Shown here: positions 1 to 8,265 of the stretch, piece by piece
How positions within the stretch are numbered: position 1 is the first letter of the stretch
How the letters are laid out: every line of letters begins with the position of its first letter
Source of the DNA: Arthrobacter horti
GTDB lineage: Bacteria > Actinomycetota > Actinomycetes > Actinomycetales > Micrococcaceae
Length of the DNA stretch: 64,000 nucleotides
Direction of reading: 5' to 3'
Assembly: GCF_030731045.1 (NCBI RefSeq)
Contig: NZ_JAVALS010000003.1
Coordinates: forward strand, 1 to 64,000
Program-made: the position numbers and the translations under genes
Notes under the pieces: generated by a model
The model's database searches: none
Told to the model about the DNA's origin: nothing
What the model saw: the letters and a program-made list of their open reading frames with translations, nothing else

Positions 1-67
1 GCGCCTCCACACCCGCACGCTGCTCACGGCGACGCGCCTCACGCGCCTGCTTATCGATCATGGTCAT
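1..67 (-). CDS. Start of an unidentified gene, cut by the left edge
   Basis: Reading leftwards from an ATG at 67 there is an open frame to the window edge beginning MTMIDKQAREARRREQ, rich in Arg, Ala and Glu. A GGAG ribosome binding site lies 6 nt before this ATG (a second ATG at 61 is in the same frame). Only 22 codons are visible, so the family cannot be named. It points away from the NUDIX remnant that follows, and its arrival may be what removed the front half of that gene. A transposase or other mobile gene would fit this position, but nothing in the residues proves it. Confidence 0.45.
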   Translation of the reverse strand, partial: MTMIDKQAREARRREQRAGVEA

Positions 68-111
68 CAGTGTCTCCGATCAATCAGGAGCACCGCCCCT
101 CACACAAACCA

Positions 112-330
112 TCTGACACCCTCGAAGTCACCACCACAGCTCATCCGTACGACTTCGGCACGGTCAACCTCACCACGTTTTACTGCGAACTGGTCTCCGG
201 CGAACCGCAGCTCACGGAACACGCCGACGTCGTGTGGCTGTCACCCGACGAACTCGGGAGCCTCGACTGGGCACCGGCCGACATCCCAGCCGTGGAACTG
301 ATTCAGGGCGCCCTCGCCAGGAATGGCTGA
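112..330 (+). pseudogene. Truncated NUDIX hydrolase (C-terminal half only)
   Basis: From about residue LEVTTTAHPYDF onward the frame reads like the second half of a MutT/CTP-pyrophosphohydrolase-type NUDIX protein: a strand-rich stretch FGTVNLTTFYCELVSGEPQL, then EHADVVWLSPDELGSLDW and a short terminal helix. The Nudix box (GxxxxxExxxxREUxEExG) that binds metal and substrate is absent. The sequence upstream in this frame (1-110) has no NUDIX character and carries the start of an opposing gene instead. Its stop overlaps the helicase start by 8 nt, so it was once the first gene of a two-gene unit with the helicase. The break point near 105-120 is estimated from where similarity seems to begin. 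Confidence 0.6.
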
Positions 331-3268
331 TTTCTACTGGCCGCCCGCGCCACCCGTTCTTGAACAAGACGTGCGGTTCGGGTACCTCGACCGCAGGCTC
401 TCCGCGAGCAAACAATTCAACCCCGAAATTGTCTTCAATTCCGAGGGCAGCACCATGCTGCGCACCCTGCGTCAGAACCTGAGGACGTGCACATCGTTCA
501 CGTTCTCAGTGGCCTTCGTATCGCCTCGCGCGATCGCCCTCTTGAAGCAGGAACTCGCCGAGTTCTCAGGCAAGGGACGGATCATCACCTCCGACTACCT
601 GGGCTTCAACTCACCTCACGCATTCTCGGAATTGCTCAATCTCGCCCAGCCGAATGCACTTTCGCAGGCATCGATCGATGTGCGGCTTCACCGCCGAACG
701 GATTTTCATCCGAAGGGCTACATCTTTCATCACACGGAGAATGTGACGGCAGTCCTGGGCAGTTCGAACCTGACCGAGAATGCCTTGGTCCGGAATCACG
801 AATGGAATCTGAAAGTCGCAGCTGGGCATGACAGCGACCTGGCGAGCCAAATTGAAGGCCTTCTCGACAGCGAACTTCACCAGTCTGATGCACTGACTGC
901 TGAGTGGATCGAAGAGTACCGCAAGCACTACGTCCGGCCGCCAGCACGCTCAGGGGGAGGACGTCGTCGTGGACTCACTCCACGAATAGCGCCCCAGGAG
1001 GCTGCCTCCGAAGGCCTGCCCGAGGTCATCGAGCCGAATGCCATGCAGCGCACGGCCCTTGAGGCGATCCAAGCGATGCGGATGGATGGCAAGGACAAGG
1101 CACTCGTCATTTCGGCCACCGGGACGGGCAAGACGATCCTGTCTGCCTTGGACGTGAGACAGGTCAATCCCCGGCGCATGCTGTTCGTGGTCCACCGGGA
1201 ACAGATTCTCGACAAAGCGATGTGTGAGTTTCAGCGGGTGCTGAATGTCGACGACGAGGCGCTGAGCAAGCTCGCTGGCAGCTCGAAGCAGTTTGATGCG
1301 AAGTACACCTTTGCCACTGTTCAGACGCTCTCGCAGCCGGACGTCCTTAGCCAGTTCGATCCGGACGAGTTCGACTACATCCTGATCGACGAAGTGCACC
1401 GAGCGGGCGCAGAGAGCTACCGAAGGGTCCTGGACCATTTCCGCCCGAACTTCCTGCTGGGAATTACGGCGACGCCAGAACGTACCGACGGCACGAACGT
1501 GTATGAGCTGTTTGACTTCAACGTGCCGTACGAGATTCGGCTGAATCACGCGCTCGAAGAAGGGATGCTCAGTCCGTTCCACTACTACGGGGTGGCCGAT
1601 ATTGAGCCTGTCGGCGATACGTCCTCAAATAACTTTGCCCAGCTCGCCCGGCTCACGAGCGATGAGCGTGTGGAGCACATTCTCAGTGCGATTTCGCTGT
1701 ACGGGCAGGCCGGCATCGAGCCTCGAGGTCTGATCTTCTGCAGCCGCAAGGACGAGGCTGCTCGGTTGTCAGAGCTCCTCAATGAGAGATCGCTCCGGGG
1801 ACGCCGGCTGAGGACGGTGGCGCTCACCGGTGACGACCCGATCGCCCGGCGGGAAGAGCAAGTCAAGCTCCTTGAAGCCGGCGAAATCGACTACATCCTG
1901 ACTGTGGATATCTTCAATGAAGGTGTCGATATTCCGTCGATCAACCAGGTCATCATGCTGCGGCAGACTCAATCCGCCATTGTGTTCGTGCAGCAACTCG
2001 GACGAGGGCTGAGGAAGCACGACGACAAGGAATATGTCGTGGTGATCGACTTCATTGGGAACTACGCCAATAACTACCTGATCCCGATCGCGCTGTTCGG
2101 AGACGAATCGCTCAACAAGGAATCGCTGCGGCAGAATCTCATCGCCGCCGAGGAGAGCGGAGTGCTTCCGGGACTGTCGAGCATCCGCTTCGATCAGATC
2201 TCACAGGAGCGAGTGCTGCAGTCGATCGTCGATACCAAGCTCGACAAAATGCAGAATCTCAAGGCCGCGTTCGAGTCGATGCAGAACCGTCTCGGAGGTA
2301 CACCGCGGCTGATGGATTTCTACCGCTTTGAGTCGGTGGATCCGGTGCTGATGGCGACGAAGGAAGAGAACTATCCGCGGCTCGTGGCGAAGATCGTCAA
2401 GGAGCCGAGCGGGCTCACCGAAGTGCAGGACCGGCTACTGACGTTGCTATCGAACGAAGTCCTGCCGGCGAAGCGCCTGCACGAGACGATGCTGCTGGAG
2501 GAACTGCTGCAGACCGGACGGCTTGAGCTCGCTGACATCCGCAGGCTGTTTGAGGTCGCGGGGATCGCTTCTGGTTCCGCGCATGTGGACAGTGCGATCC
2601 GCACACTGACGCTGGAATTCAATGTTGAAGGGGAACGAGACAAGTACCGATACCCGGCTGCGGTTCGTGTGGATGACGGCATCGAGCTGTCATCTGAGTT
2701 GGCTGGCAACTACCAGTCTTCGGAAGACTTCGCCGTCGAAGTGGACGATCTGCTCGCGACAGGCAAAACGCTCATCACTGACAAGTACTCAGAGGGCGAT
2801 CCATTCGTTGTCGGCAAGCAGTACTCACGCAAGGACGCCTGTCGGCTCTTGAACTGGCAGAAGAACCAGATGGGCAACGTCTTCGGGTACAAGGTCGACA
2901 TCCCTACGAAGAGTTGCCCGATTTTCGTGACCTATCAGAAGGCCGACGATGTCACCGCGAGCACCGACTACGGCGACGAACTGATCGACCCCTCGACGAT
3001 GCATTGGTTCACTCGCAGCCGCCGCACCCTCAAGAGCGCAGAACTCGCGCCGATTCTCGCGAACGAAGTGGATCTCCACGTCTTCGTGAAGAAGGACGAC
3101 AACCACGGCACCGACTTCTTCTACCTAGGGCGGGCGAAGTCCTGGGACGCTCGCGACGCACATATGGCCGGGGCCGAGGGGCTGCCAGTCGTCCGAATGA
3201 ATCTCAATTTTATGAATCCAGTGCCCACAGGGTTCTTCGCCTACTTCTCCCAAAAATTCGATCACTAA
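323..3268 (+). CDS. PLD-like nuclease / SF2 helicase with DUF3427 domain
   Basis: A 981-residue protein. Residues about 1-190 form a phospholipase D-like domain with one HxK motif (HPKGYIFHH, about 129-137) followed by GSSNLTENAL. The SF2 helicase core has Walker A SATGTGKT (264-271), DEVH (356-359), ITATPERTDG (about 380) and motif VI QQLGRGLRKH (about 556). The remaining C-terminal third corresponds to the DUF3427 region seen in COG1061/COG3886-type proteins. It should act on DNA or RNA in the cytoplasm; the family is often listed near defence genes, but its role is not established. The ATG at 323 overlaps the end of the NUDIX remnant. G+C is visibly lower than in genes beyond 5.3 kb, suggesting transfer. 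Confidence 0.85.
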   Translation: MADFYWPPAPPVLEQDVRFGYLDRRLSASKQFNPEIVFNSEGSTMLRTLRQNLRTCTSFTFSVAFVSPRAIALLKQELAEFSGKGRIITSDYLGFNSPHAFSELLNLAQPNALSQASIDVRLHRRTDFHPKGYIFHHTENVTAVLGSSNLTENALVRNHEWNLKVAAGHDSDLASQIEGLLDSELHQSDALTAEWIEEYRKHYVRPPARSGGGRRRGLTPRIAPQEAASEGLPEVIEPNAMQRTALEAIQAMRMDGKDKALVISATGTGKTILSALDVRQVNPRRMLFVVHREQILDKAMCEFQRVLNVDDEALSKLAGSSKQFDAKYTFATVQTLSQPDVLSQFDPDEFDYILIDEVHRAGAESYRRVLDHFRPNFLLGITATPERTDGTNVYELFDFNVPYEIRLNHALEEGMLSPFHYYGVADIEPVGDTSSNNFAQLARLTSDERVEHILSAISLYGQAGIEPRGLIFCSRKDEAARLSELLNERSLRGRRLRTVALTGDDPIARREEQVKLLEAGEIDYILTVDIFNEGVDIPSINQVIMLRQTQSAIVFVQQLGRGLRKHDDKEYVVVIDFIGNYANNYLIPIALFGDESLNKESLRQNLIAAEESGVLPGLSSIRFDQISQERVLQSIVDTKLDKMQNLKAAFESMQNRLGGTPRLMDFYRFESVDPVLMATKEENYPRLVAKIVKEPSGLTEVQDRLLTLLSNEVLPAKRLHETMLLEELLQTGRLELADIRRLFEVAGIASGSAHVDSAIRTLTLEFNVEGERDKYRYPAAVRVDDGIELSSELAGNYQSSEDFAVEVDDLLATGKTLITDKYSEGDPFVVGKQYSRKDACRLLNWQKNQMGNVFGYKVDIPTKSCPIFVTYQKADDVTASTDYGDELIDPSTMHWFTRSRRTLKSAELAPILANEVDLHVFVKKDDNHGTDFFYLGRAKSWDARDAHMAGAEGLPVVRMNLNFMNPVPTGFFAYFSQKFDH

Positions 3269-3455
3269 AGATACGACGACGAGAACCAAATGATTTACCA
3301 GGATCGTGCACGAACTCTGCAACTACTGTCTGCACCTGGATCCTCCATCTCAGTCATCAACCACGCAGCCTAAGGTGCGACCGCGAGTCGGACACGTTTG
3401 GAGACTCAACCCGTACTCTGAGGCAAATTAAAGGGCTAGGAGCTCCTTGTTAGGC

Positions 3456-4571
3456 TCACTGAGCCTGCACAATCGACACGAGTTCCCTCGCAGTACTCAT
3501 CACCTTTCCTGACGACTGCGAAAACTTCTGAGTGATCTTTACGATCACCTTTACAGACACATCGTTTCCAGCTTCTCGAAGCCTGCCAAGCCTAATAACA
3601 TTCTGCAGCAAATCATTGGTCGGAACCAGAATGGGTAATGCACTAGCACGTCGCGCGTGATGCAGCCACATCCGAGATTCGGAAATCCGGTATCCGTCAA
3701 AGAGCCCTTCAAGAACCTCAGTCTGTTCGATGACACGAGCCGGCGATAAAACAGCCTTAAGTCGGTTTGCTCCACGCTTAGTCAGGCTGACAGGCCGCCG
3801 ACCGATACCGCGCTGACGAACGGTCCCGCTAATCTCCCAATCTGCGGTGAGTGCAGTCTCAATGGCATTCTTAAGTGGCCTATGCGCACTTGAAGGTAAC
3901 CGGTGCAGTGCATTCCCAAGAGCTTCGTCTCCAATGTCGTCCGCGTCAGACGCACCTGTGAGCGCGTACGCGACTTCACGGAGCGCGACGGAGTCTGAGG
4001 TGTCGCACCTTATGTCTTCGAACAGTGGCTTGGCGCCGATCATCTGGGTGGTTGGAACGAACGCATCTGCGGATTTCAGCACAACGCGGACAGACCCTGG
4101 CGATGCGCCCTCAATTAGAAGAGGAAGCCTTGATTTAGCATATCCTTGCACATGCTTACTCGCGGACGAGATCGCATGAACAAGGTTTGAGGTGAAGTCG
4201 AGGAAGTGCTTAGCGTCCGTGGTATGCCCGGCGACTCCGCCGCCCTCCAGGTGGAGGTCTAGTTCGGCTTGACGTGGGCCTTGATGGAGATCGAAGAGAT
4301 CAACTAACTGAGGGTTGTCGCCGATAACGTGACTTCGAATTCGCTCAAATGTCCACAGCCCATCCGTTTCAACCAAAGCTGAAGTGAGAGTAATCCAGAG
4401 ATCACTTCCTCCGTACGCTCGGAGAAAGTGATCACGGCCGATGTTCAGCATGTGTTGGCGCATGCTCCACGCGCCGAGACTGTCCAGGTCTTGGAGCGGG
4501 TCAGGGTATCCTTCGGCGTCATCTTCGTTCCACTCGTCCCAGAATGCGTCAAAGGCTGACCGCGTAGCCAT
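3456..4571 (-). CDS. Unknown 371-residue protein paired with a DUF6932-type nucleotidyltransferase
   Basis: I do not recognise this family. The N-terminal part is acidic and Trp-rich (FWDEWNEDD). A middle stretch (FTSNLVHAISSASKHVQGY followed by SPGSVRVVLKS) looks like a helix then a beta strand. The C-terminal part has Arg/Lys-rich GIGRRPVSLTKRGANRLK and then a probable small beta-barrel (VLEGLFDGYRISESRMWL, then SVKVIVKITQKF). There is no signal peptide or membrane segment. Its ATG lies 23 nt inside the end of the nucleotidyltransferase gene, so the two are translationally linked. Low G+C matches its partner. An effector, partner or antidote of the nucleotidyltransferase is the natural guess, without direct proof. 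A small hairpin (AGGCTC-ACT-GAGCCT, 3452-3466) covers its stop codon. Confidence 0.7.
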   Translation of the reverse strand: MATRSAFDAFWDEWNEDDAEGYPDPLQDLDSLGAWSMRQHMLNIGRDHFLRAYGGSDLWITLTSALVETDGLWTFERIRSHVIGDNPQLVDLFDLHQGPRQAELDLHLEGGGVAGHTTDAKHFLDFTSNLVHAISSASKHVQGYAKSRLPLLIEGASPGSVRVVLKSADAFVPTTQMIGAKPLFEDIRCDTSDSVALREVAYALTGASDADDIGDEALGNALHRLPSSAHRPLKNAIETALTADWEISGTVRQRGIGRRPVSLTKRGANRLKAVLSPARVIEQTEVLEGLFDGYRISESRMWLHHARRASALPILVPTNDLLQNVIRLGRLREAGNDVSVKVIVKITQKFSQSSGKVMSTARELVSIVQAQ

Positions 4572-5322
4572 CGAGCATCACCTCCAGGTAACCATGCCCG
4601 GGCAGCGCGTGCACAGGGTGAGGGTCTTCATTCTTGACGCTGTTTCTCTGCAGCCAATCGTCCCAATAACCTCGATGAATCAGATAACGGTGATGCAGAT
4701 TGTTCTCCGGCTGGGTGATAGGGATCGCCTCCCAATCGAGAGTGTAGGAATCGATGCCGTATTTGAACAGGCTACCGTTCTTCCCACGTCCGAGAGAACG
4801 GAGCAACCGGACATGCTTCTCGTTGGTGATTGCTCTGGTAAAAGCCTTGTCGAGTACGAATACGCAGTCGATATCGTCGGGCTTACGCTTCCATGAGACG
4901 AATGAGCCTCCGATGTAGACAGAAGCTGCTGGCGTGATTCGTCGAACTTGAGTCACGAGCGAAGTGAAGTTGTTCCACAGCAACGCTCGTCGTGAATTGT
5001 CCCTGTAGATGGGTGCTTGCACATAGGTCCGGTGAACGTCAGAGAGACTGACCGTGTGACGCCCAAGGGTAGGTGCACCGCCCGAAATCTGCCGCGGAAC
5101 GTGGGAGCGCTGCAATCCCGCGCAGCTGGCGTCGCTTTGCTCATAGAGCTCCTTAGTCCTCTCCACATCTACAGCAGGGAACACGTCAAGAGCCCGAGCT
5201 TCTTCAGTTATTTCCCCCATAGCCAACAAAACTGCTCCTTTGGCCGGCATTACATCTCTACTGGCTAGGTACATTATCGAACATTCTCGGTGCGCGCCCA
5301 GGCCGACGGCTAAATTCGTCAC
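4549..5322 (-). CDS. DUF6932-type nucleotidyltransferase (pol-beta fold)
   Basis: The core motif VYIGGSFVSWKRKPDDIDCV gives the GGS...DxD signature of the polymerase-beta nucleotidyltransferase superfamily, in the form typical of DUF6932 proteins, preceded by the usual TVSLSDVHRTY entry and a helix with ALLWNNF. Such enzymes transfer nucleotides to a protein, RNA or small molecule; many act as toxins or antitoxins. The substrate here is unknown. The listed start is the GTG at 5322, which overlaps the helicase stop as GTGA and follows a GGGGGTGA-like ribosome binding site. Other candidates are TTG 5229 (AAGGAG 5 nt before it), ATG 5250 and ATG 5220, because the family domain begins well inside the frame. 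It overlaps the downstream unknown gene by 23 nt. Confidence 0.75.
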   Translation of the reverse strand: MTNLAVGLGAHRECSIMYLASRDVMPAKGAVLLAMGEITEEARALDVFPAVDVERTKELYEQSDASCAGLQRSHVPRQISGGAPTLGRHTVSLSDVHRTYVQAPIYRDNSRRALLWNNFTSLVTQVRRITPAASVYIGGSFVSWKRKPDDIDCVFVLDKAFTRAITNEKHVRLLRSLGRGKNGSLFKYGIDSYTLDWEAIPITQPENNLHHRYLIHRGYWDDWLQRNSVKNEDPHPVHALPGHGYLEVMLDGYAVSL

Positions 5323-7082
5323 CGCCTCACCCCCTTCTCCGCGAGCACCTTCACCAGTTCCTCCCTACCCGCCTCGCGAATCACGTCCGGGTCGCCGACC
5401 AGCACCAGGAGGCTCCTCGCCCGGCTCATGCCGACGTACAGCAGCTCACGCGCCCGGTCCATGTCCTTGAACCCGTCCATGCACAGGATCACCACGCTGC
5501 GCTCCAGCCCCTTGATGCCCAGCACGTGCCCGTAGAACACCTTCCGGCCGTCGTGGAAATCCCGCCAGTACTCCGCAACGGCGGCGTCCCCGCCGTCGTA
5601 CGCCTCCTGGTGCACCGGGTGCCGGTGTTTGGTGGTCAGCAGCGCGATCTGGTTTGCCGCCCAGCCCTCCTCCAGCAGGGGATCCACCAGGTCATCCGCC
5701 GCACCGATCTCCCCTCCCGCCGCGCAGGCCACGATCCGCACGGGCAGCCCCGTGTCCGTCCTCGGCGTGAACCCCTCCCCGGCGAAGCACGCGAAACTCT
5801 CCGCGATCCGTCGCGAATTCCTCAGATTCTCGTCCACATGGATCGGCGCGAACGTCACCACCTGATCGCCCACCGCCGCCACATCCGCCCCGTCCCAGCG
5901 CCGGTACACGTCCTGCCGGTCGTCCATGAACGCATATACCTCCGCCCGCGCGGGCTCCTTCACCCAGGACAGCAGCGCCTCCCACCAGGACGGCGCAAGG
6001 TCCTGCGCCTCATCCACCACGATCGCGTCGAACTTGTCCGCCGGATCCGCCCACACCCCCAGTTCGCTCAGCCTCCGGGGCATCTCCGCGTCGAAGTACT
6101 CCTGCCCCACGCCGGCCGGCACGCCCTGCTGGAGCGCGAACGCGTGGAACTCCCCCGTGAACACCGGCTTCCGGTGCCGCCAGCGGGCCACCTGCCTTGC
6201 CAGGTGCTGCCCCAGCCCCTTGTTGTAGCAGAACAGCCCCACCCGTTTGCCGGCCTTGGCCAGCCTCCGCGCCTTCTCCACCGCCAGCCACGTCTTGCCG
6301 CTCCCCGCGCCACCCACGAACCTCACGTGCTTGAGCGACCGCGTCGCCGTGAGCAGCAGCTGCTGCTTCTCCGTCAGCCTCTCCTGCGCATCCTCAGCCT
6401 CCGACGACGCCGAAGGGTCACCGCTCGCGAACGCCGCGCCGTCGTCGTCGGGCAGTCCGCCCGCGATGAACTGCTCCAGTCGCTCCGCATACGGCGGCGC
6501 GAGCGACGAGTGCCCCTTCGCCTCCGCGTGGATCGCCCCGCGGATCCGTTCGGCGAGCGCGTCCCCCGCCAGCTCCGCCTCGTCCAGGATCAGCGCCCGC
6601 GGCGTCCCGGCCATCTCCCAGCCCGGCGCCACCGCCGTGTACGGGAATGCCCCCAGGTAGATGATCCTGCTGGTCAGGGGCGTGCCGAGCCGCTGCGACA
6701 CCATGTTGAGGAAGCCGTGCATCGCCGACTGCGCCTGCGCCACCGGACTCGCGATGCGGTGCTTCCCATTGCGGTCCGCCTGGAGCCACTGCCCGCCGTC
6801 GACGCTCACCCGGCCGCCTTTGACCTCCAGGCACGCGATCCCCACGCCCGGCCACAGCACCAGGAGGTCAATCTCGTGCTCCGCGGCGCCGTCGCGCACT
6901 TGCACGGAGTGGCAGACCACGACGTCGTCAGGCAGCTGCCGCAGCAGCGTCGCCCAGACGCGGCGCTCGGCGTCGCGCCCCTCGCCGAAGAGCGGTTCCT
7001 CCGGAACGGACCTGGCTATGTGTACCCCCTGTGTGACCGGCTCGGTGGTTCCAGTTCTACCGGGCGGGGCGGGCGTTGTCAC
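5319..7082 (-). CDS. NERD-domain nuclease fused to UvrD/Rep-like SF1 helicase
   Basis: A 587-residue protein. An N-terminal NERD nuclease domain carries EHEIDLLVLWPG and ACLEVKGG (catalytic D72, E86, K88 region). The SF1 helicase has Walker A GGAGSGKT (about 257-264), Walker B VVDEAQD (about 355), and C-terminal motifs GHVLGIKGLE and YVGMSRARSLL typical of UvrD-like enzymes. It probably processes DNA ends or branched DNA. The start is a GTG; no strong ribosome binding site is visible, but the NERD domain begins close behind. It is the first gene of a set of three overlapping genes, and is markedly more G+C-rich than the two genes after it, so the cluster may have been assembled from different sources. 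Confidence 0.85.
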   Translation of the reverse strand: MTTPAPPGRTGTTEPVTQGVHIARSVPEEPLFGEGRDAERRVWATLLRQLPDDVVVCHSVQVRDGAAEHEIDLLVLWPGVGIACLEVKGGRVSVDGGQWLQADRNGKHRIASPVAQAQSAMHGFLNMVSQRLGTPLTSRIIYLGAFPYTAVAPGWEMAGTPRALILDEAELAGDALAERIRGAIHAEAKGHSSLAPPYAERLEQFIAGGLPDDDGAAFASGDPSASSEAEDAQERLTEKQQLLLTATRSLKHVRFVGGAGSGKTWLAVEKARRLAKAGKRVGLFCYNKGLGQHLARQVARWRHRKPVFTGEFHAFALQQGVPAGVGQEYFDAEMPRRLSELGVWADPADKFDAIVVDEAQDLAPSWWEALLSWVKEPARAEVYAFMDDRQDVYRRWDGADVAAVGDQVVTFAPIHVDENLRNSRRIAESFACFAGEGFTPRTDTGLPVRIVACAAGGEIGAADDLVDPLLEEGWAANQIALLTTKHRHPVHQEAYDGGDAAVAEYWRDFHDGRKVFYGHVLGIKGLERSVVILCMDGFKDMDRARELLYVGMSRARSLLVLVGDPDVIREAGREELVKVLAEKGVRR

Positions 7083-7152
7083 CGGTGAATGCCGAAATCT
7101 GGTGACGCGACCACTGGACCCCTAGGATGGGCTCACACGCCTGGGGGAATTC

Positions 7153-7449
7153 ATGAATCAGCAACAGCACGCTCAAGAGGCCAGACACGTCGCACCGGAG
7201 GTCCTCCTGGTGATCAACGACAAGGACGAGATCACTCACCTCGTCTGTTGCCGTGACAGGTCCTGGGAGATCGGCTTTTGCGGAGCCGAGACCGGCCACG
7301 TCAATCTGCACGCCGAGATCATCTGCTCCATGTGCATCGAAGTCGTCGGGCCGAAGGCCCTCGAGCAGAACATCTGCCCTGTCGATGATCGTCCATGCCC
7401 CGCCGGGGAAGAGTTTGATCGTTTGATCAGGGAGCGGACTTGGGGCTGA
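7153..7449 (+). CDS. Small Cys-containing hypothetical protein
   Basis: A 98-residue soluble protein that I do not recognise. It has a GGGGGAA ribosome binding site just before the ATG and a TAGGAT -10-like box at 7123-7128. Cysteines are spaced as CC, C, CSMC and CPVDDRPCP, which could form a metal site. The middle (APEVLLVINDKDEITHLVCC, then SWEIGFCG and HVNLHAEIICSMC) resembles a small beta-sheet domain. It stands alone, divergent from the NERD-helicase and convergent with the hydrolase at 7487. Confidence 0.6.
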   Translation: MNQQQHAQEARHVAPEVLLVINDKDEITHLVCCRDRSWEIGFCGAETGHVNLHAEIICSMCIEVVGPKALEQNICPVDDRPCPAGEEFDRLIRERTWG

Positions 7450-7467
7450 CGTGATCGTCGACGTCAG
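7446..7467. terminator. Short bidirectional hairpin between convergent genes
   Basis: CTGACGT and ACGTCAG form a 7-bp stem around an 8-nt loop, overlapping the stop of the small gene and lying 20 nt past the hydrolase stop. There is no clear T-run. Confidence 0.4.
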
Positions 7468-7486
7468 TCCAAATTCATGCCGTCAG

Positions 7487-8155
7487 TCATCCAAGTAGCG
7501 CCCTCACCAGCTCCTCCGGCCTCGCCAGCGCCACCAGGTGCCCGCCGGGCACCGCCACCGGCTCCACGCCCACGCGTTCCAGCGCCACGCGACGCTGGAA
7601 CTCCACCGGGAAGAAACGGTCGTCTGCGCCGCTGATCACCCGGGTCCGCCCCTCCGGCCACCCGCTGAACGAACAGACCGAGCCGAACACGGCCTCCGCC
7701 TCCGGTCTCTGGAACGGTTCGCCTTCCGCGGCGACCTCAGGCGCGACGTCGTGCAGGAAGTACTCCTCCAAGCTGAACTCCTCGGGGTACTCGCCGCCGT
7801 CGCGCGCGGCCCGCGAGCGCGCCTCCTCCCAGCCGACGTTCCCCCACCACGCACCTGCCGTCTCGCCGGGCTCCGGGATCATCGCGTTGACCAGCACGAT
7901 CTCGGCCACGCCCGCCTTCTCCCACGCCGCGGCCGCCGTGAAGCCGCCCAGCGACTGCGCCACCAGCACCACGTCCCGCCGCTCCCCGATCGCCTCCAGC
8001 GTCAGCTCCACATACTCCGGCAGGCCCGCCGCCGGGTCGTCGCCCGGCAGGTCCACGGCCACCGCCTCATGCCCGGCCGCCTCCAGCAGCGGGATCACAC
8101 GGCTCCAGTACCAAGACGTGCCACCGGCGCCGGGCAGCAGGATGAAAGAGGTCAT
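7487..8155 (-). CDS. Alpha/beta hydrolase
   Basis: A 222-residue serine hydrolase. The oxyanion loop is FILLPGAGGTSWYW near the N-terminus, the nucleophile elbow AQSLGGF (Ala replacing the first Gly of GxSxG), an acid candidate in ISGADDRFF and the catalytic His in PGGHLVALARPEEL. It resembles the small salicylate-esterase/hydroxynitrile-lyase-like group of esterases. I start at MTSFILLPG because the fold begins there; the open frame extends 24 codons further upstream without hydrolase character. It is divergent from the DJ-1/PfpI gene and has no operon partner. The substrate is unknown. Confidence 0.8.
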   Translation of the reverse strand: MTSFILLPGAGGTSWYWSRVIPLLEAAGHEAVAVDLPGDDPAAGLPEYVELTLEAIGERRDVVLVAQSLGGFTAAAAWEKAGVAEIVLVNAMIPEPGETAGAWWGNVGWEEARSRAARDGGEYPEEFSLEEYFLHDVAPEVAAEGEPFQRPEAEAVFGSVCSFSGWPEGRTRVISGADDRFFPVEFQRRVALERVGVEPVAVPGGHLVALARPEELVRALLG

Positions 8156-8265
8156 GGCTCCATGATGGCCGCGAACGGCTGCCTCCGGAATAGGCGGCCT
8201 GCCCAGACAGCACGTCGCGAGGGTCATATCCGCCCAGCCGCGGGCGGACCTGCCATCATGAGCCT

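Noticed and set aside
3269-3455. Possible small genes or tRNA-like attachment site after the PLD-helicase
   Set aside because: Short frames lack ribosome binding sites and no cloverleaf or direct repeat could be drawn.
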